DNA of 35,748 nucleotides from the NCBI GenBank assembly GCA_017531385.1, contig JAFXLD010000003.1, forward strand, positions 1 to 35,748, in the 5' to 3' direction. Shown here piece by piece: positions 1-6,773 of this stretch (positions are counted from its first letter, which is position 1; the number at the start of each line of letters is the position of its first letter). The notes under the pieces are model-generated. The model did no database searches. It had not been told where the DNA came from and saw nothing but the letters and a program-made list of their open reading frames with translations. Position numbers and translations under genes: made by a program. This DNA is from Clostridia bacterium (GTDB lineage: Bacteria > Bacillota > Clostridia > Oscillospirales > Acutalibacteraceae).

Positions 1-94
1 AAAAATGGCAATGTGGAAGTTCAAAAACGAAAAAAAGCCAACAAAAAAGCGTTTTTTAATAAATATTTTAGTGTATTCTTTTATTTATGCTAAA

Positions 95-128
95 AAACCG
101 TGTCTCGCTTGATTGCGAAACACGGTTT
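95..128. terminator. Stem-loop, possible minus-strand terminator
   Basis: A 9-bp stem (95-103 with 120-128) is extended by TCGC/GCGA (105-108 with 115-118) around a 6-base loop. No T-run follows on the plus strand. Read on the minus strand the stem is followed by a run of six T, so it may stop antisense transcription. It may also work together with the terminator at 141-170. Confidence 0.45.
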
Positions 129-140
129 ATCGACAGTCTG

Positions 141-170
141 AGCTCACTTTGATAAAAAGTGAGCTTTTTT
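141..170 (+). terminator. Rho-independent terminator of an upstream gene outside the window
   Basis: AGCTCACTTT (141-150) pairs perfectly with AAAGTGAGCT (156-165), followed by a T-run. It probably ends a plus-strand transcript that enters from the left of the window. Confidence 0.7.
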
Positions 171-264
171 ATTGTAAACAAGTGAATTTTTTATAAAATT
201 CCATTATATTCGTATTTTGTTTTTAATTTATTAACATTTTTGGCATATAAATACAACATCCTCA

Positions 265-273
265 TGGTATACT
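265..273 (+). promoter_or_regulatory. Candidate extended -10 promoter for the 37-codon peptide gene
   Basis: TG-n-TATACT (TG at 265-266, TATACT at 268-273) is a good extended -10 element. No clear -35 lies at the right distance. It would give a leader of about 45 bases containing the inverted repeat ACAGAT (281-286) / ATCTGT (292-297) before the start codon at 328. Confidence 0.4.
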
Positions 274-327
274 TGATTCTACAGATGGATTATCTGTTAA
301 ATACACACAAGAAAGGTGGATATCAAA

Positions 328-441
328 ATGGCAGATATTTTAGCACTCCTCAACAAGTTTGTAGCACTTGTAAAGAAGATTTTCGACATGTTCGGCATGG
401 GCGGCATCTTTGATGAACTTACACGCCTTATCAGTTTCTAA
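328..441 (+). CDS. 37-residue amphipathic micropeptide
   Basis: An unrecognised small gene. The ATG at 328 follows an AGGTGGA ribosome-binding site at 314-320 with 7-base spacing. The frame runs 37 codons to TAA and is followed 19 bases later by a strong terminator, so promoter, ribosome site, frame and terminator are all present. The peptide starts MADILALLNKFVALVKKIF and continues with a Gly-rich hinge (residues 23-26) and a second short amphipathic stretch. It has equal numbers of acidic and basic residues (4 and 4), no Cys or Trp, no signal peptide and no double-glycine leader. Its shape recalls leaderless membrane-active peptides such as phenol-soluble modulins, but this is only a resemblance. 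Residues 2-19 align without gaps to the C-terminal helix of the secreted PHP protein encoded at 5143-6615. Function unknown. Confidence 0.7.
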   Translation: MADILALLNKFVALVKKIFDMFGMGGIFDELTRLISF

Positions 442-460
442 TTAAATTAAAACAAAAAAA

Positions 461-488
461 CTCGCTCTTTTCAGAGCGAGAATTTTTT
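461..488. terminator. Bidirectional terminator between two convergent peptide genes
   Basis: CTCGCTC (461-467) pairs with GAGCGAG (474-480) around a 6-base loop. Seven T follow on the plus strand (483-489) and seven A precede the stem, giving a T-run on the minus strand as well. It therefore serves both the gene at 328-441 and the gene at 541-687. Confidence 0.85.
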
Positions 489-540
489 TGCTTAATCCAG
501 CGGAAATTAAACGATTTTATCACATTCAATATCCTGTATT

Positions 541-687
541 TTACTGTACGCGAGTTCCGAACAAAGCCTTGAGTGCTGCACTTATTAATGAGAAAATCTG
601 TACAAATGTTGTAAAGAAATCAGCAAGTGTTCTGTTATACTCAGGAGCAGCATCACCAAAAATTCCGCTGTCAGTGCCAAGATTCAT
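541..687 (-). CDS. 48-residue hydrophobic micropeptide
   Basis: An unrecognised small gene converging on the 37-codon gene. The ATG at 687 is preceded by GAGGT with 7-base spacing, so it is preferred over an in-frame upstream start at 723 that has no such site. The product has a polar N-terminal third (MNLGTDSGIFGDAAPEYNR) and then a long hydrophobic, probably helical stretch (residues about 21-44) ending near LKALFG. There is no Cys, no signal-peptidase site and no double-glycine leader. It uses the same terminator (461-488) as its neighbour from the opposite side. The pairing suggests a functional couple, such as a two-peptide membrane-active system or a peptide with its partner, but the sequence alone does not show this. 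Confidence 0.55.
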   Translation of the reverse strand: MNLGTDSGIFGDAAPEYNRTLADFFTTFVQIFSLISAALKALFGTRVQ

Positions 688-780
688 AATTCTTACCTCA
701 CAATCAAATATAATATTCTGCATATTGATAATATCACATTATAATTCCATTATTTTTTCTTTTTAGAAAAATAAGCAAAA

Positions 781-806
781 AAAGCTCCGGTTTTTCCGGA
801 GCTTTT
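781..806 (-). terminator. Terminator of the CD1247-family gene
   Basis: AAAGCTCCGG (781-790) pairs perfectly with CCGGAGCTTT (796-805) around five T. On the minus strand the stem is followed by seven T. It lies 10 bases past the stop codon at 816. Confidence 0.85.
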
Positions 807-815
807 CAATAATTA

Positions 816-1292
816 TCAATCTTCGTCCTCGTCATCGATTTCGATTTCGTCAATTACCATTCCGCAGTTGGGGCAGGTAAGAGGTTCATCGTCTTCAAAA
901 ACAGACTCATCAAAGCAGAAAACTTCGCCGCAGTCGGGACATTCAACTTCATATTCAAAGTCTTCATAGTCCTCGTCATCGCAACCGTCGCATCCTTCAC
1001 AATCAAAATAGCAATCATCGTCAAAGAAATCATCATCTTCATCATACTCGTCATAAACGATGTCTTCAACGTCTGCAAGATCAACATCAACTGCTTCGAG
1101 GTGCTCCTCGATATCGTCGATTTCGTCTGCAAGAACTGCAATATCATCTTCCGCATCAGCAATGCTGAGTGCCATATCGTCAATAATATCAACAAGAGCT
1201 TTGATTATTTTTGTTTCCTTTGCGGATTCGTCAAGCTCCATGCCGTCAACAAGACCTTTAATATATGCTGCCTTTTCAGTAATAGTCATCAT
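816..1292 (-). CDS. CD1247-family acidic zinc-ribbon protein
   Basis: A 158-residue, very acidic cytoplasmic protein. Residues 1-80 form the helical N-terminus typical of the clostridial CD1247 family (pattern KxAYIKGLVDGMxLDxS, then a repeated acidic heptad-like helix). The C-terminus carries a zinc ribbon with Cys118, Cys121, Cys140 and Cys143 (CPDC...CPNC). Four more cysteines (94, 98, 101, 104) sit in an Asp-rich stretch and could bind a second metal. The function of the family is not established. Its position 63 bases downstream of efp, with only a weak hairpin between, suggests shared transcription and a housekeeping role. GGGAGG lies 7 bases before the first of two tandem ATG codons; the second (1289) is also possible. 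Confidence 0.75.
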   Translation of the reverse strand: MMTITEKAAYIKGLVDGMELDESAKETKIIKALVDIIDDMALSIADAEDDIAVLADEIDDIEEHLEAVDVDLADVEDIVYDEYDEDDDFFDDDCYFDCEGCDGCDDEDYEDFEYEVECPDCGEVFCFDESVFEDDEPLTCPNCGMVIDEIEIDDEDED

Positions 1293-1355
1293 AAACTAAC
1301 CTCCCGAAAAATTTTTGTGCCGGTATTTTTATATGCAGAATAACCTGAATTATTC

Positions 1356-1913
1356 TCAGGCTCTTGACATATACTCACCTGTACGGGTGTCAACCTGAAT
1401 CATTTCACCTTCATCAATGAAAAGGGGAACCTTGATTTCTGCACCAGTTTCAAGTGTTGCGGGCTTGAGTGTGTTTGTAGCTGTGTCACCCTTGAAGCCG
1501 GGGTCTGTCTTTGTAACCTGAAGAGTTACGAAGTTGGGGGGTTCAACACCGAAAACCTTACCCTTGTATGAAAGGATACGGCAAACTTCATTTTCCTTAA
1601 CGAACTTGAAGTTGTCACTGAGGTCTGAACCGTTGATGGGAACCATATCGTATGTTTCGGGATCCATGAAGTAATAAAGACCGCCGTCTTCGTATGAATA
1701 TGCCATTTCTTTTCTCTCAATGAATGCAGTGGGGAATTTTGCAGAAGGGTTATAACTCTTTTCAATAACTGCACCTGTGAGAACATTCTTTGTCTTTGTA
1801 CGAACGAAAGCAGCGCCCTTACCGGGTTTAACATGCTGGAATTCAACAACCTGAAGTACGTTGCCGTCTTCTTCAAATGTTACGCCGTTTCTGAAATCGC
1901 CTGCTGAAACCAT
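1356..1913 (-). CDS. efp: Elongation factor P
   Basis: EF-P relieves ribosomes stalled at consecutive prolines. At 185 residues it has the usual length and the three beta-barrel layout: KOW-like domain about 1-64, central OB domain about 66-128, C-terminal OB domain about 130-185. The tip loop [10 protein letters not shown] places Lys32 where EF-P is usually modified. No beta-lysylation (epmA/epmB) gene is nearby. The C-terminal signature around [14 protein letters not shown] is intact. The start at 1913 is supported by GGAGG eight bases upstream. A good promoter lies just upstream (1965-1993), so it can be transcribed independently of the peptidase gene behind it. Confidence 0.96.
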   Translation of the reverse strand: MVSAGDFRNGVTFEEDGNVLQVVEFQHVKPGKGAAFVRTKTKNVLTGAVIEKSYNPSAKFPTAFIERKEMAYSYEDGGLYYFMDPETYDMVPINGSDLSDNFKFVKENEVCRILSYKGKVFGVEPPNFVTLQVTKTDPGFKGDTATNTLKPATLETGAEIKVPLFIDEGEMIQVDTRTGEYMSRA

Positions 1914-1964
1914 AATTTTTTCCTCCGTTATATCCGTTATATTTAAAAATAACTTTACTTTTAA

Positions 1965-1993
1965 ATAATAATATATTTTACATTATTTTTCAA
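1965..1993 (-). promoter_or_regulatory. Sigma-A promoter for efp
   Basis: On the minus strand TTGAAA (1988-1993) and TATTAT (1965-1970) are separated by 17 bases. The leader contains a tandem ATAACGGA motif, the second copy of which provides the ribosome-binding site of efp. Confidence 0.65.
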
Positions 1994-2009
1994 GTGTTTT
2001 TAATAAAAA

Positions 2010-3080
2010 TCAAAGCACTATAAGAGATTTTTGAGCATTTGTAAGGTTTTTGCTGCCATTTTCGGTCACAAGAACCATATCTTCTATTCTTACACCGAAT
2101 TTTCCCGGCAAATAAATGCCCGGCTCAACCGTTACAATATTGCCTGTTTCAAGAATCATGGCGCTTCTTGGTGAAAGATTGGGAAGCTCGTGAATTTCCA
2201 CACCGACTCCGTGACCTGTTCCGTGACCGAAAAAGTCACCGTAGCCTGCATTCACAATAACATCCCTTGCGGCTTTATCCGCATCAAAGCACGATACTCC
2301 TGCTCTGATAACATCAAGTGAAGCCAACTGAGCTTTCAGCACAGTATCATAAACTTTCTGCTGTTCATCAGTCACAAACCCCACAGAAACCGTTCTTGTC
2401 ATATCGCTGTGATAACCGTCAACAACAGCACCGAAATCCATTGTAATAAAATCGCCGTCTTCAATGATTTTTTCAGACGGAACACCGTGAGGCATTGATG
2501 AATTAACACCGCTGACAACAATTGTGTCAAAAGACAGTGCCTCTGCGCCGTTTTTAAGCATAAAAAAATCAAGTTCGAGCTGAATTTCTTTTTCCGTTCT
2601 GCCTTTTCTGATAAAATTCAAAATATGAAGAAAAGCATTTTCTGCAATTTTCTGTGCCTCAATTATTTTACCCGTTTCTTCTTCGGATTTCACTCTTCTG
2701 AAAACACTTATTGCAGAATCAAGAGAATTATCTGAAATAAATTCAAAATCTTTCATGTTTTCGTTATTCCGAAGCCTTGAAAACTGAGCAAGAGTCATTC
2801 CGTTTGCCTCAACAGCAACGGTTTTTACATTTTTTTCATTCAGATAATCTTTCATCTGAGCAAAAACCTGTTTTCCCTCTGCCACTTCACAGTATTTTAT
2901 CTGCTTTTCGGCAGCCTCAATATAGCGGCTGTCGGTATAAAAAATACTCCCCTTACGTGTCACGAGAAGAAAACCGTCAGATGAATTGAATCCGGTAAAA
3001 TATCTTCTGTTACAGGGAGTCACAATCAATGCCGCATCAATATTTTCGGGCATAACAGACATAAGTGAATTAATGTTCAT
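2010..3080 (-). CDS. M24 family Xaa-Pro aminopeptidase/dipeptidase
   Basis: A cytoplasmic metallopeptidase expected to remove the residue before a proline. The 356-residue product has a creatinase-like N-terminal domain (about 1-125) and a pita-bread catalytic domain (about 130-356). All five metal ligands of the family are visible: Asp215 and Asp226 (MDFGAVVDGYHSDMTRT), His290 (GHGTGHG), Glu319 (TVEPGIY) and Glu333 (RIEDM). His198 in SSMPHG fits the conserved catalytic histidine. A GTG nine bases earlier (3089) is in frame but lies inside the GAGGTG ribosome site, so the ATG at 3080 is the better start. Whether it is an aminopeptidase or a prolidase (PepQ-like) cannot be decided here. A structured repeat-like element (3093-3365) abuts its ribosome-binding site. 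Confidence 0.9.
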   Translation of the reverse strand: MNINSLMSVMPENIDAALIVTPCNRRYFTGFNSSDGFLLVTRKGSIFYTDSRYIEAAEKQIKYCEVAEGKQVFAQMKDYLNEKNVKTVAVEANGMTLAQFSRLRNNENMKDFEFISDNSLDSAISVFRRVKSEEETGKIIEAQKIAENAFLHILNFIRKGRTEKEIQLELDFFMLKNGAEALSFDTIVVSGVNSSMPHGVPSEKIIEDGDFITMDFGAVVDGYHSDMTRTVSVGFVTDEQQKVYDTVLKAQLASLDVIRAGVSCFDADKAARDVIVNAGYGDFFGHGTGHGVGVEIHELPNLSPRSAMILETGNIVTVEPGIYLPGKFGVRIEDMVLVTENGSKNLTNAQKSLIVL

Positions 3081-3092
3081 ATTATTCACCTC

Positions 3093-3365
3093 AGGGTGAC
3101 GGAAATAAAACGAACCCGTTTTTTACAGGCTGATTTCCGTCAATACTTCGTTAAAATACTCGCAAATCCGTCAGGATTTGCTGTGTTTTGTGCCTTGTCT
3201 TGCCAAAAATCCGCACTGAAAAAAATCTTCGACCTTAAAACGAGAGATTTTTATTGGATTTTTGGTATTGAGGATGCAGGAAGGCTGCCGCCTTTCAAAT
3301 CCGAAATGCCGAAAAGGCTTAAAAATAGCCGTTTTAAGGCGGATTCGGATTATTCCCGTCACCCT
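3093..3365. repeat. 273-bp element with terminal inverted repeats and internal hairpins
   Basis: The ends are inverted repeats matching at 15 of 16 positions (3093-3108 and 3350-3365; core AGGGTGACGG / CCGTCACCCT). Inside are a perfect 8-bp hairpin (3162-3169/3174-3181), a nested long hairpin (3203-3212 with 3256-3265, 10 bp perfect; inside it 3221-3228 with 3245-3252, 8 bp perfect) and a third imperfect arm (3298-3303 with 3346-3351, closed by 3312-3319 with 3327-3335). No transposase is encoded and no clear target-site duplication is seen. This looks like a MITE-type element or a structured RNA with a closing stem and three arms. Plus-strand open frames across it look incidental. Confidence 0.7.
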
Positions 3366-3378
3366 AAAGAAAATCACA

Positions 3379-3400
3379 GCGGGCTCTTTTCAGAACCCGC
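3379..3400 (-). terminator. Probable terminator of rpsU
   Basis: GCGGGCTC (3379-3386) pairs with GAACCCGC (3393-3400), allowing G-T pairs. On the minus strand a moderately T-rich run follows. It lies 12 bases past the rpsU stop codon. Confidence 0.6.
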
Positions 3401-3412
3401 CGTCAAAATCAA

Positions 3413-3589
3413 TTACTTAAACTTACGTTTACGAGCAGCCTCAGACTTCTTCTTTCTTGCAACAGAAGGCTTCTCATAGTGTTCTCTTTTACGAACTTCC
3501 TGGATGATACCATCTCTTGAAGTCTGACGCTTAAAACGTCTGAGCGCACTGTCCAAGGATTCATTTTCTTTAACTTTGATCTGGCTCAT
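3413..3589 (-). CDS. rpsU: 30S ribosomal protein S21
   Basis: Small-subunit protein that binds near the 3' end of 16S rRNA and helps initiation. The 58-residue product has the typical S21 N-terminus ([18 protein letters not shown]) and the Lys/Arg-rich C-terminal helix ([14 protein letters not shown]). The ATG at 3589 is chosen because GGAGGGAGGG lies just before it; an in-frame upstream start at 3625 would add residues not found in S21. It has its own near-consensus promoter (3666-3694) and terminator (3379-3400), so it is probably a single-gene unit. Many Firmicutes place rpsU beside yqeY, which is absent here. Confidence 0.95.
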   Translation of the reverse strand: MSQIKVKENESLDSALRRFKRQTSRDGIIQEVRKREHYEKPSVARKKKSEAARKRKFK

Positions 3590-3665
3590 TATATTCCCTC
3601 CCTCCGCATTTACCGCAGGGGTCATTAATCATACTTTTGCACCAATTCTAAATTGATACTGTGCC

Positions 3666-3694
3666 ATTATACATGAATGTTCACCCCATGTCAA
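3666..3694 (-). promoter_or_regulatory. Consensus sigma-A promoter for rpsU
   Basis: Minus-strand TTGACA (3689-3694) and TATAAT (3666-3671) match consensus perfectly, with 17 bases between them. Confidence 0.85.
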
Positions 3695-3744
3695 GAGATT
3701 TGCAGACGATTTTTTTATCTTTTTGTCGTTTTTTTCGTCGCACC

Positions 3745-3772
3745 TTGATTTTTCATATAAATAATGTATAAT
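3745..3772 (+). promoter_or_regulatory. Sigma-A promoter for murD
   Basis: TTGATT (3745-3750) and TATAAT (3767-3772) are separated by 16 bases. Transcription would begin about 20 bases before the start codon at 3800. Confidence 0.7.
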
Positions 3773-3799
3773 AACTATTATAAAAGGAGATGTATTCCC

Positions 3800-5098
3800 A
3801 TGTCAGCTCAAAGACTGATTGATTATATCAAAGATAAGAACATACTTATTCTCGGTTTTGGAAGAGAGGGTAAGTCAACATACAATTTTATAAGAAAACA
3901 TCTGCCCGAAAAATATCTGACAATCGGTGACAGAACCACCGTTACGATTGAAGACGGCAATGTATCATTCGACTGCGGTGAAGATTATCTGGAGCATCTG
4001 AGCAATTATGACCTTGTTTTCAAAAGCCCGGGTATTCCCTTTGTGGGAGTAAGATACCCCGAAACTACGGAAATCACCTGCCAGACAGATATGTTTCTGC
4101 GTTTTGCAGACTGCACCGTTGTGGGTATCACAGGAACAAAAGGCAAGACAACAACCTCAACCCTTATTTTCAGAATGCTGAAAGAAGCAGGATTCAATGT
4201 TTCACTTATCGGCAACATCGGTGTTCCCGTTTTTGAAGATATAAACAAGGATAAGGATGCTGTTGCTGTTATCGAAATGTCATCCCATCAGCTTGAGTTT
4301 ACAAGAACTTCTCCCCATGTGGCTGTCATGACAAACGTATACGAGGAACACCTCGATCACTACGAAGAGGGATTCAGGGGTTATGTAAACTCAAAACTCA
4401 ACATCGTAAGACATCAGACGGAAAATGACTTTTTTGTATTCAACGGCTCACAGGGACTTAAAGAATACATTGATGAAAGCACAATAAAATCTGAAACCAT
4501 AAAGGTTTATGAAGAGCCCGACGAGTTTGTTGCATCAATTTCAATGCTCAATAATAATCTCAGAGGCAGACACAACAGAATGGATATCGGTTTTGCCACT
4601 GCTGCCGCAAAAGCCATGGGTGCAGACGAAGCTTCTATCCGCCGTGCCATTGAAAAATTTGAAGGAATTCCTAACAGAATGGAATATTTCGGCACTTATG
4701 CAGGTGTTGATTATTACAACGATGCCATTGCCACAATTCCCCAGGCTGTGCTTTGTGCAGTTGAAGCAATCGGCAATGTAGGCACGCTTATCATCGGCGG
4801 TCTTGACAGAGGGCTTGATTATTCCGACTTTGAAAAGGCTCTTTCAGTGCTCCCAATTGACAATCTTGTCTGTCTGCCCGAAACAGGACACAATATTGCA
4901 GATAATCTTGCAAAAATCGGATGCAGAGCAAAAGTTTTCAAGGTTGCAGATTTGCCCGAAGCAGTTGACAGATGCGTTGAATACACAGAAAAAGGCAAGG
5001 CCTGTATAATGTCACCTGCCGCAGCAAGCTACAACATCTACCGTGACTTTGAAGAAAAAGGAAATCATTTCAAACAGCTTGTAAAAGAAAAAAACTAA
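3800..5098 (+). CDS. murD: UDP-N-acetylmuramoylalanine--D-glutamate ligase
   Basis: Cytoplasmic peptidoglycan-precursor enzyme that adds D-glutamate to UDP-MurNAc-L-Ala using ATP. The 432-residue product has the three Mur-ligase domains: an N-terminal Rossmann-like domain (ILILGFGREGKS; SPGIP at about 77-81, typical of MurD), a central ATPase domain with P-loop GTKGKTTT (112-119) and the EMSSHQLE segment, and a C-terminal domain from about residue 285. The ATG at 3800 follows AGGAG with 10-base spacing; an upstream in-frame start at 3764 has no ribosome site and adds a Tyr/Lys-rich stretch foreign to the family. It stands apart from any dcw-type cluster, has its own promoter, and ends at a terminator. 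A related Mur-ligase paralogue with another role is possible but less likely. Confidence 0.88.
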   Translation: MSAQRLIDYIKDKNILILGFGREGKSTYNFIRKHLPEKYLTIGDRTTVTIEDGNVSFDCGEDYLEHLSNYDLVFKSPGIPFVGVRYPETTEITCQTDMFLRFADCTVVGITGTKGKTTTSTLIFRMLKEAGFNVSLIGNIGVPVFEDINKDKDAVAVIEMSSHQLEFTRTSPHVAVMTNVYEEHLDHYEEGFRGYVNSKLNIVRHQTENDFFVFNGSQGLKEYIDESTIKSETIKVYEEPDEFVASISMLNNNLRGRHNRMDIGFATAAAKAMGADEASIRRAIEKFEGIPNRMEYFGTYAGVDYYNDAIATIPQAVLCAVEAIGNVGTLIIGGLDRGLDYSDFEKALSVLPIDNLVCLPETGHNIADNLAKIGCRAKVFKVADLPEAVDRCVEYTEKGKACIMSPAAASYNIYRDFEEKGNHFKQLVKEKN

Positions 5099-5107
5099 GC
5101 AAAAAAA

Positions 5108-5134
5108 ACAGTCGGCACCAACCGACTGTTTTTT
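5108..5134. terminator. Bidirectional terminator between murD and the PHP gene
   Basis: ACAGTCGG (5108-5115) pairs with CCGACTGT (5122-5129), flanked by A-run and T-run, so it can end both convergent transcripts. Confidence 0.85.
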
Positions 5135-5142
5135 ATACTCAA

Positions 5143-6615
5143 TTAAAGTCTTTCCAACGGATTGTAACCCAAAGCGAAGTATTTGAATGCCCAGATAATG
5201 GGATTGTTTTTAAAAAATATTTTATCAATAACTGTCACAAGCTTACGAAGGATTGTTGAAATATCGTTCGTTTCGGGAACCTCAACAGGTGCAAATTCTT
5301 CACCCTCAACATTCAGAACCATAGGCTGTGAATAGCAGATGCCGTTGTCGCCTGTAATATAAAATCTTACATACATATAAGGCTCAGCAAGGAACTTTTC
5401 TGTATCATGCAGGTCAAGAGTTGCCTTGCCGTCTGTAATTTCTTCACGGAGTATAACATTGCCGTCTGAAACCCATGTGATAAGGTTGAAGTTTTCACCC
5501 TCAACTGTGATTGTATCGTTTTCCTGGTCAACTTCAAGTCTTGTTACATTGGGAGTGTTGTCAAGCAGATAAAGTTTTTCGTCAACGACTCTCTGCTCGC
5601 TGTAGCCGGGGATTTCTTCCATGCCATTGAGTTCAACACCGTTTGAATAGTGTGAAACAGAGAAGAACTGACCTTTTTCAAGGCTTTCACGGAAATCTTC
5701 CATTGTGAAGTTTTCCATCCATGTCCATGTATAGGCATCGTTTATTGACTGCTCGTTGTGTGAATCTGCAAAAGTGTTGCTCCAGGGCACAACGCCGTTG
5801 GGAATGGTCTTCTGAAGAATCTGGTCATAGAGAATTCTGTCGCAACGGGTGTGTGCATCGGATGCGCTGTTTATACCCATACCGAGTGCAGACCCCTGAT
5901 AGTCAATGAAAAGTCTTGCAAACTTATTTGCATAGTAGTCGTCAACTTTCTGACCCACATAGTTTTCAGAATCCTTGTCAGTGTAGACGTATTCGCCAAC
6001 ATGAGAAAGGAAAGTAATTCCGCCGTCATTCATAACTTCTCTTGCGGGTGTTTCATAGTCGCCGAAAACACCTGCAAGCCCCTGACCGTAATCAGAGAAA
6101 TAGCCTGTAAGATGACAGTCTGCAACAGGTGTTGCCATATTGAGTTCAATACCCTTGGGTACATCAAGCATACCGTTTTCGTGAGTTCTTTTTTCAGAAT
6201 GAGCCGTGCCTGATGTGTAGGCATCATATTCTTCATCTGTGAGAGGAATGATGGGTTGCATCTGAGTTCTTTCGTATTTGATAAGTCGCAGAATCGGTAC
6301 AAGTTCGGGAGCCACATTCCAGCCCTTGTTGATTGTGCCGTGGTCTGTAACAGCAACTATATCATAGTTCATATCGTAATGCTTCTGAACATATTCGTGA
6401 ATTGTAAGGAAACCGTCACTTGCATTTGTGTGGGAATGAAGCTGTGTCTTGTAGCTTCCCCATGTATCCCAGTCTATATCTTCGTAAGGATTGTCAATAA
6501 TGTAATTCTTTGTTGCAGTTTCAGCCGAAACAGGGATTGCGATTATACCTGTCATAAGAAAACCCAGGAGTAATGCGGTTATCTTTTTTACAACAGAAAT
6601 ATATTTTTTCTTCAT
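5143..6615 (-). CDS. Secreted PHP-domain protein
   Basis: A 490-residue exported protein with a PHP metal-dependent phosphoesterase fold. Residues 1-31 are a signal peptide (KKK, hydrophobic core, cleavage after VSA). PHP motifs follow: LHSHTNASDG (His60, His62, Asp67), DHGTI (Asp91, His92), Glu157, His168, SHVGE (His205) and SDAH (Asp253, His255). Residues about 385-447 look like a beta-sandwich, and the last 40 residues include an amphipathic helix that aligns with the 37-residue peptide at 328-441. PHP proteins are mostly cytoplasmic, so export is notable; a substrate outside the cell (phosphate esters of sugars, lipids or wall polymers) is inferred only. ATG 6615 is chosen because AAAGGAGA lies nine bases before it and the signal peptide then starts correctly. 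A strong promoter lies at 6656-6684. Confidence 0.85.
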   Translation of the reverse strand: MKKKYISVVKKITALLLGFLMTGIIAIPVSAETATKNYIIDNPYEDIDWDTWGSYKTQLHSHTNASDGFLTIHEYVQKHYDMNYDIVAVTDHGTINKGWNVAPELVPILRLIKYERTQMQPIIPLTDEEYDAYTSGTAHSEKRTHENGMLDVPKGIELNMATPVADCHLTGYFSDYGQGLAGVFGDYETPAREVMNDGGITFLSHVGEYVYTDKDSENYVGQKVDDYYANKFARLFIDYQGSALGMGINSASDAHTRCDRILYDQILQKTIPNGVVPWSNTFADSHNEQSINDAYTWTWMENFTMEDFRESLEKGQFFSVSHYSNGVELNGMEEIPGYSEQRVVDEKLYLLDNTPNVTRLEVDQENDTITVEGENFNLITWVSDGNVILREEITDGKATLDLHDTEKFLAEPYMYVRFYITGDNGICYSQPMVLNVEGEEFAPVEVPETNDISTILRKLVTVIDKIFFKNNPIIWAFKYFALGYNPLERL

Positions 6616-6655
6616 ATTGTCTTCTCCTTTCAGAACACAATTCTTTGATAATCTC

Positions 6656-6684
6656 AGTCTATCACACACGGGTTTAAGTGTCAA
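6656..6684 (-). promoter_or_regulatory. Sigma-A promoter for the secreted PHP gene
   Basis: Minus-strand TTGACA (6679-6684) and TAGACT (6656-6661) with a 17-base spacer, about 40 bases upstream of the start codon. Confidence 0.75.
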
Positions 6685-6716
6685 CAACACTTTGTGTAAA
6701 AAAATGTAAAATTTCA

Positions 6717-6745
6717 TTGCATTATTATCTGTAAAAAGGTATAAT
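6717..6745 (+). promoter_or_regulatory. Sigma-A promoter for rhaA-rhaD
   Basis: TTGCAT (6717-6722) and TATAAT (6740-6745) with a 17-base spacer. The start codon follows 28 bases after the -10 element. No AraC-type regulator gene or obvious operator is adjacent. Confidence 0.65.
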
Positions 6746-6773
6746 TAATTATCAATGTTTTCAGGAGGCTATT

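Larger units (their letters stand above)
1..327. other. Intergenic leader region, no confident gene
   Basis: No convincing coding sequence is seen. Short frames open at the left edge close within about 113 bases and could be the tail of a gene outside the window, but none has a recognisable motif. The stretch holds two stem-loops (95-128 and 141-170), a candidate extended -10 element (265-273) and a small inverted repeat (281-286 with 292-297) that would lie in the leader of the 37-codon gene starting at 328. Confidence 0.5.

Noticed and set aside
1-113. Short open frames at the left edge of the window
   Set aside because: Three frames are open for 19 to 37 codons but none has a recognisable motif, so no partial gene is called.
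1060-1299. Ser-rich plus-strand frame
   Set aside because: Antisense of the acidic CD1247-family gene, with no ribosome site or recognisable family.
3096-3479. Plus-strand open frame of 127 codons across the structured element
   Set aside because: It covers both inverted repeats and runs into rpsU on the other strand, has no ribosome-binding site, and its composition follows the repeat structure rather than a protein family.
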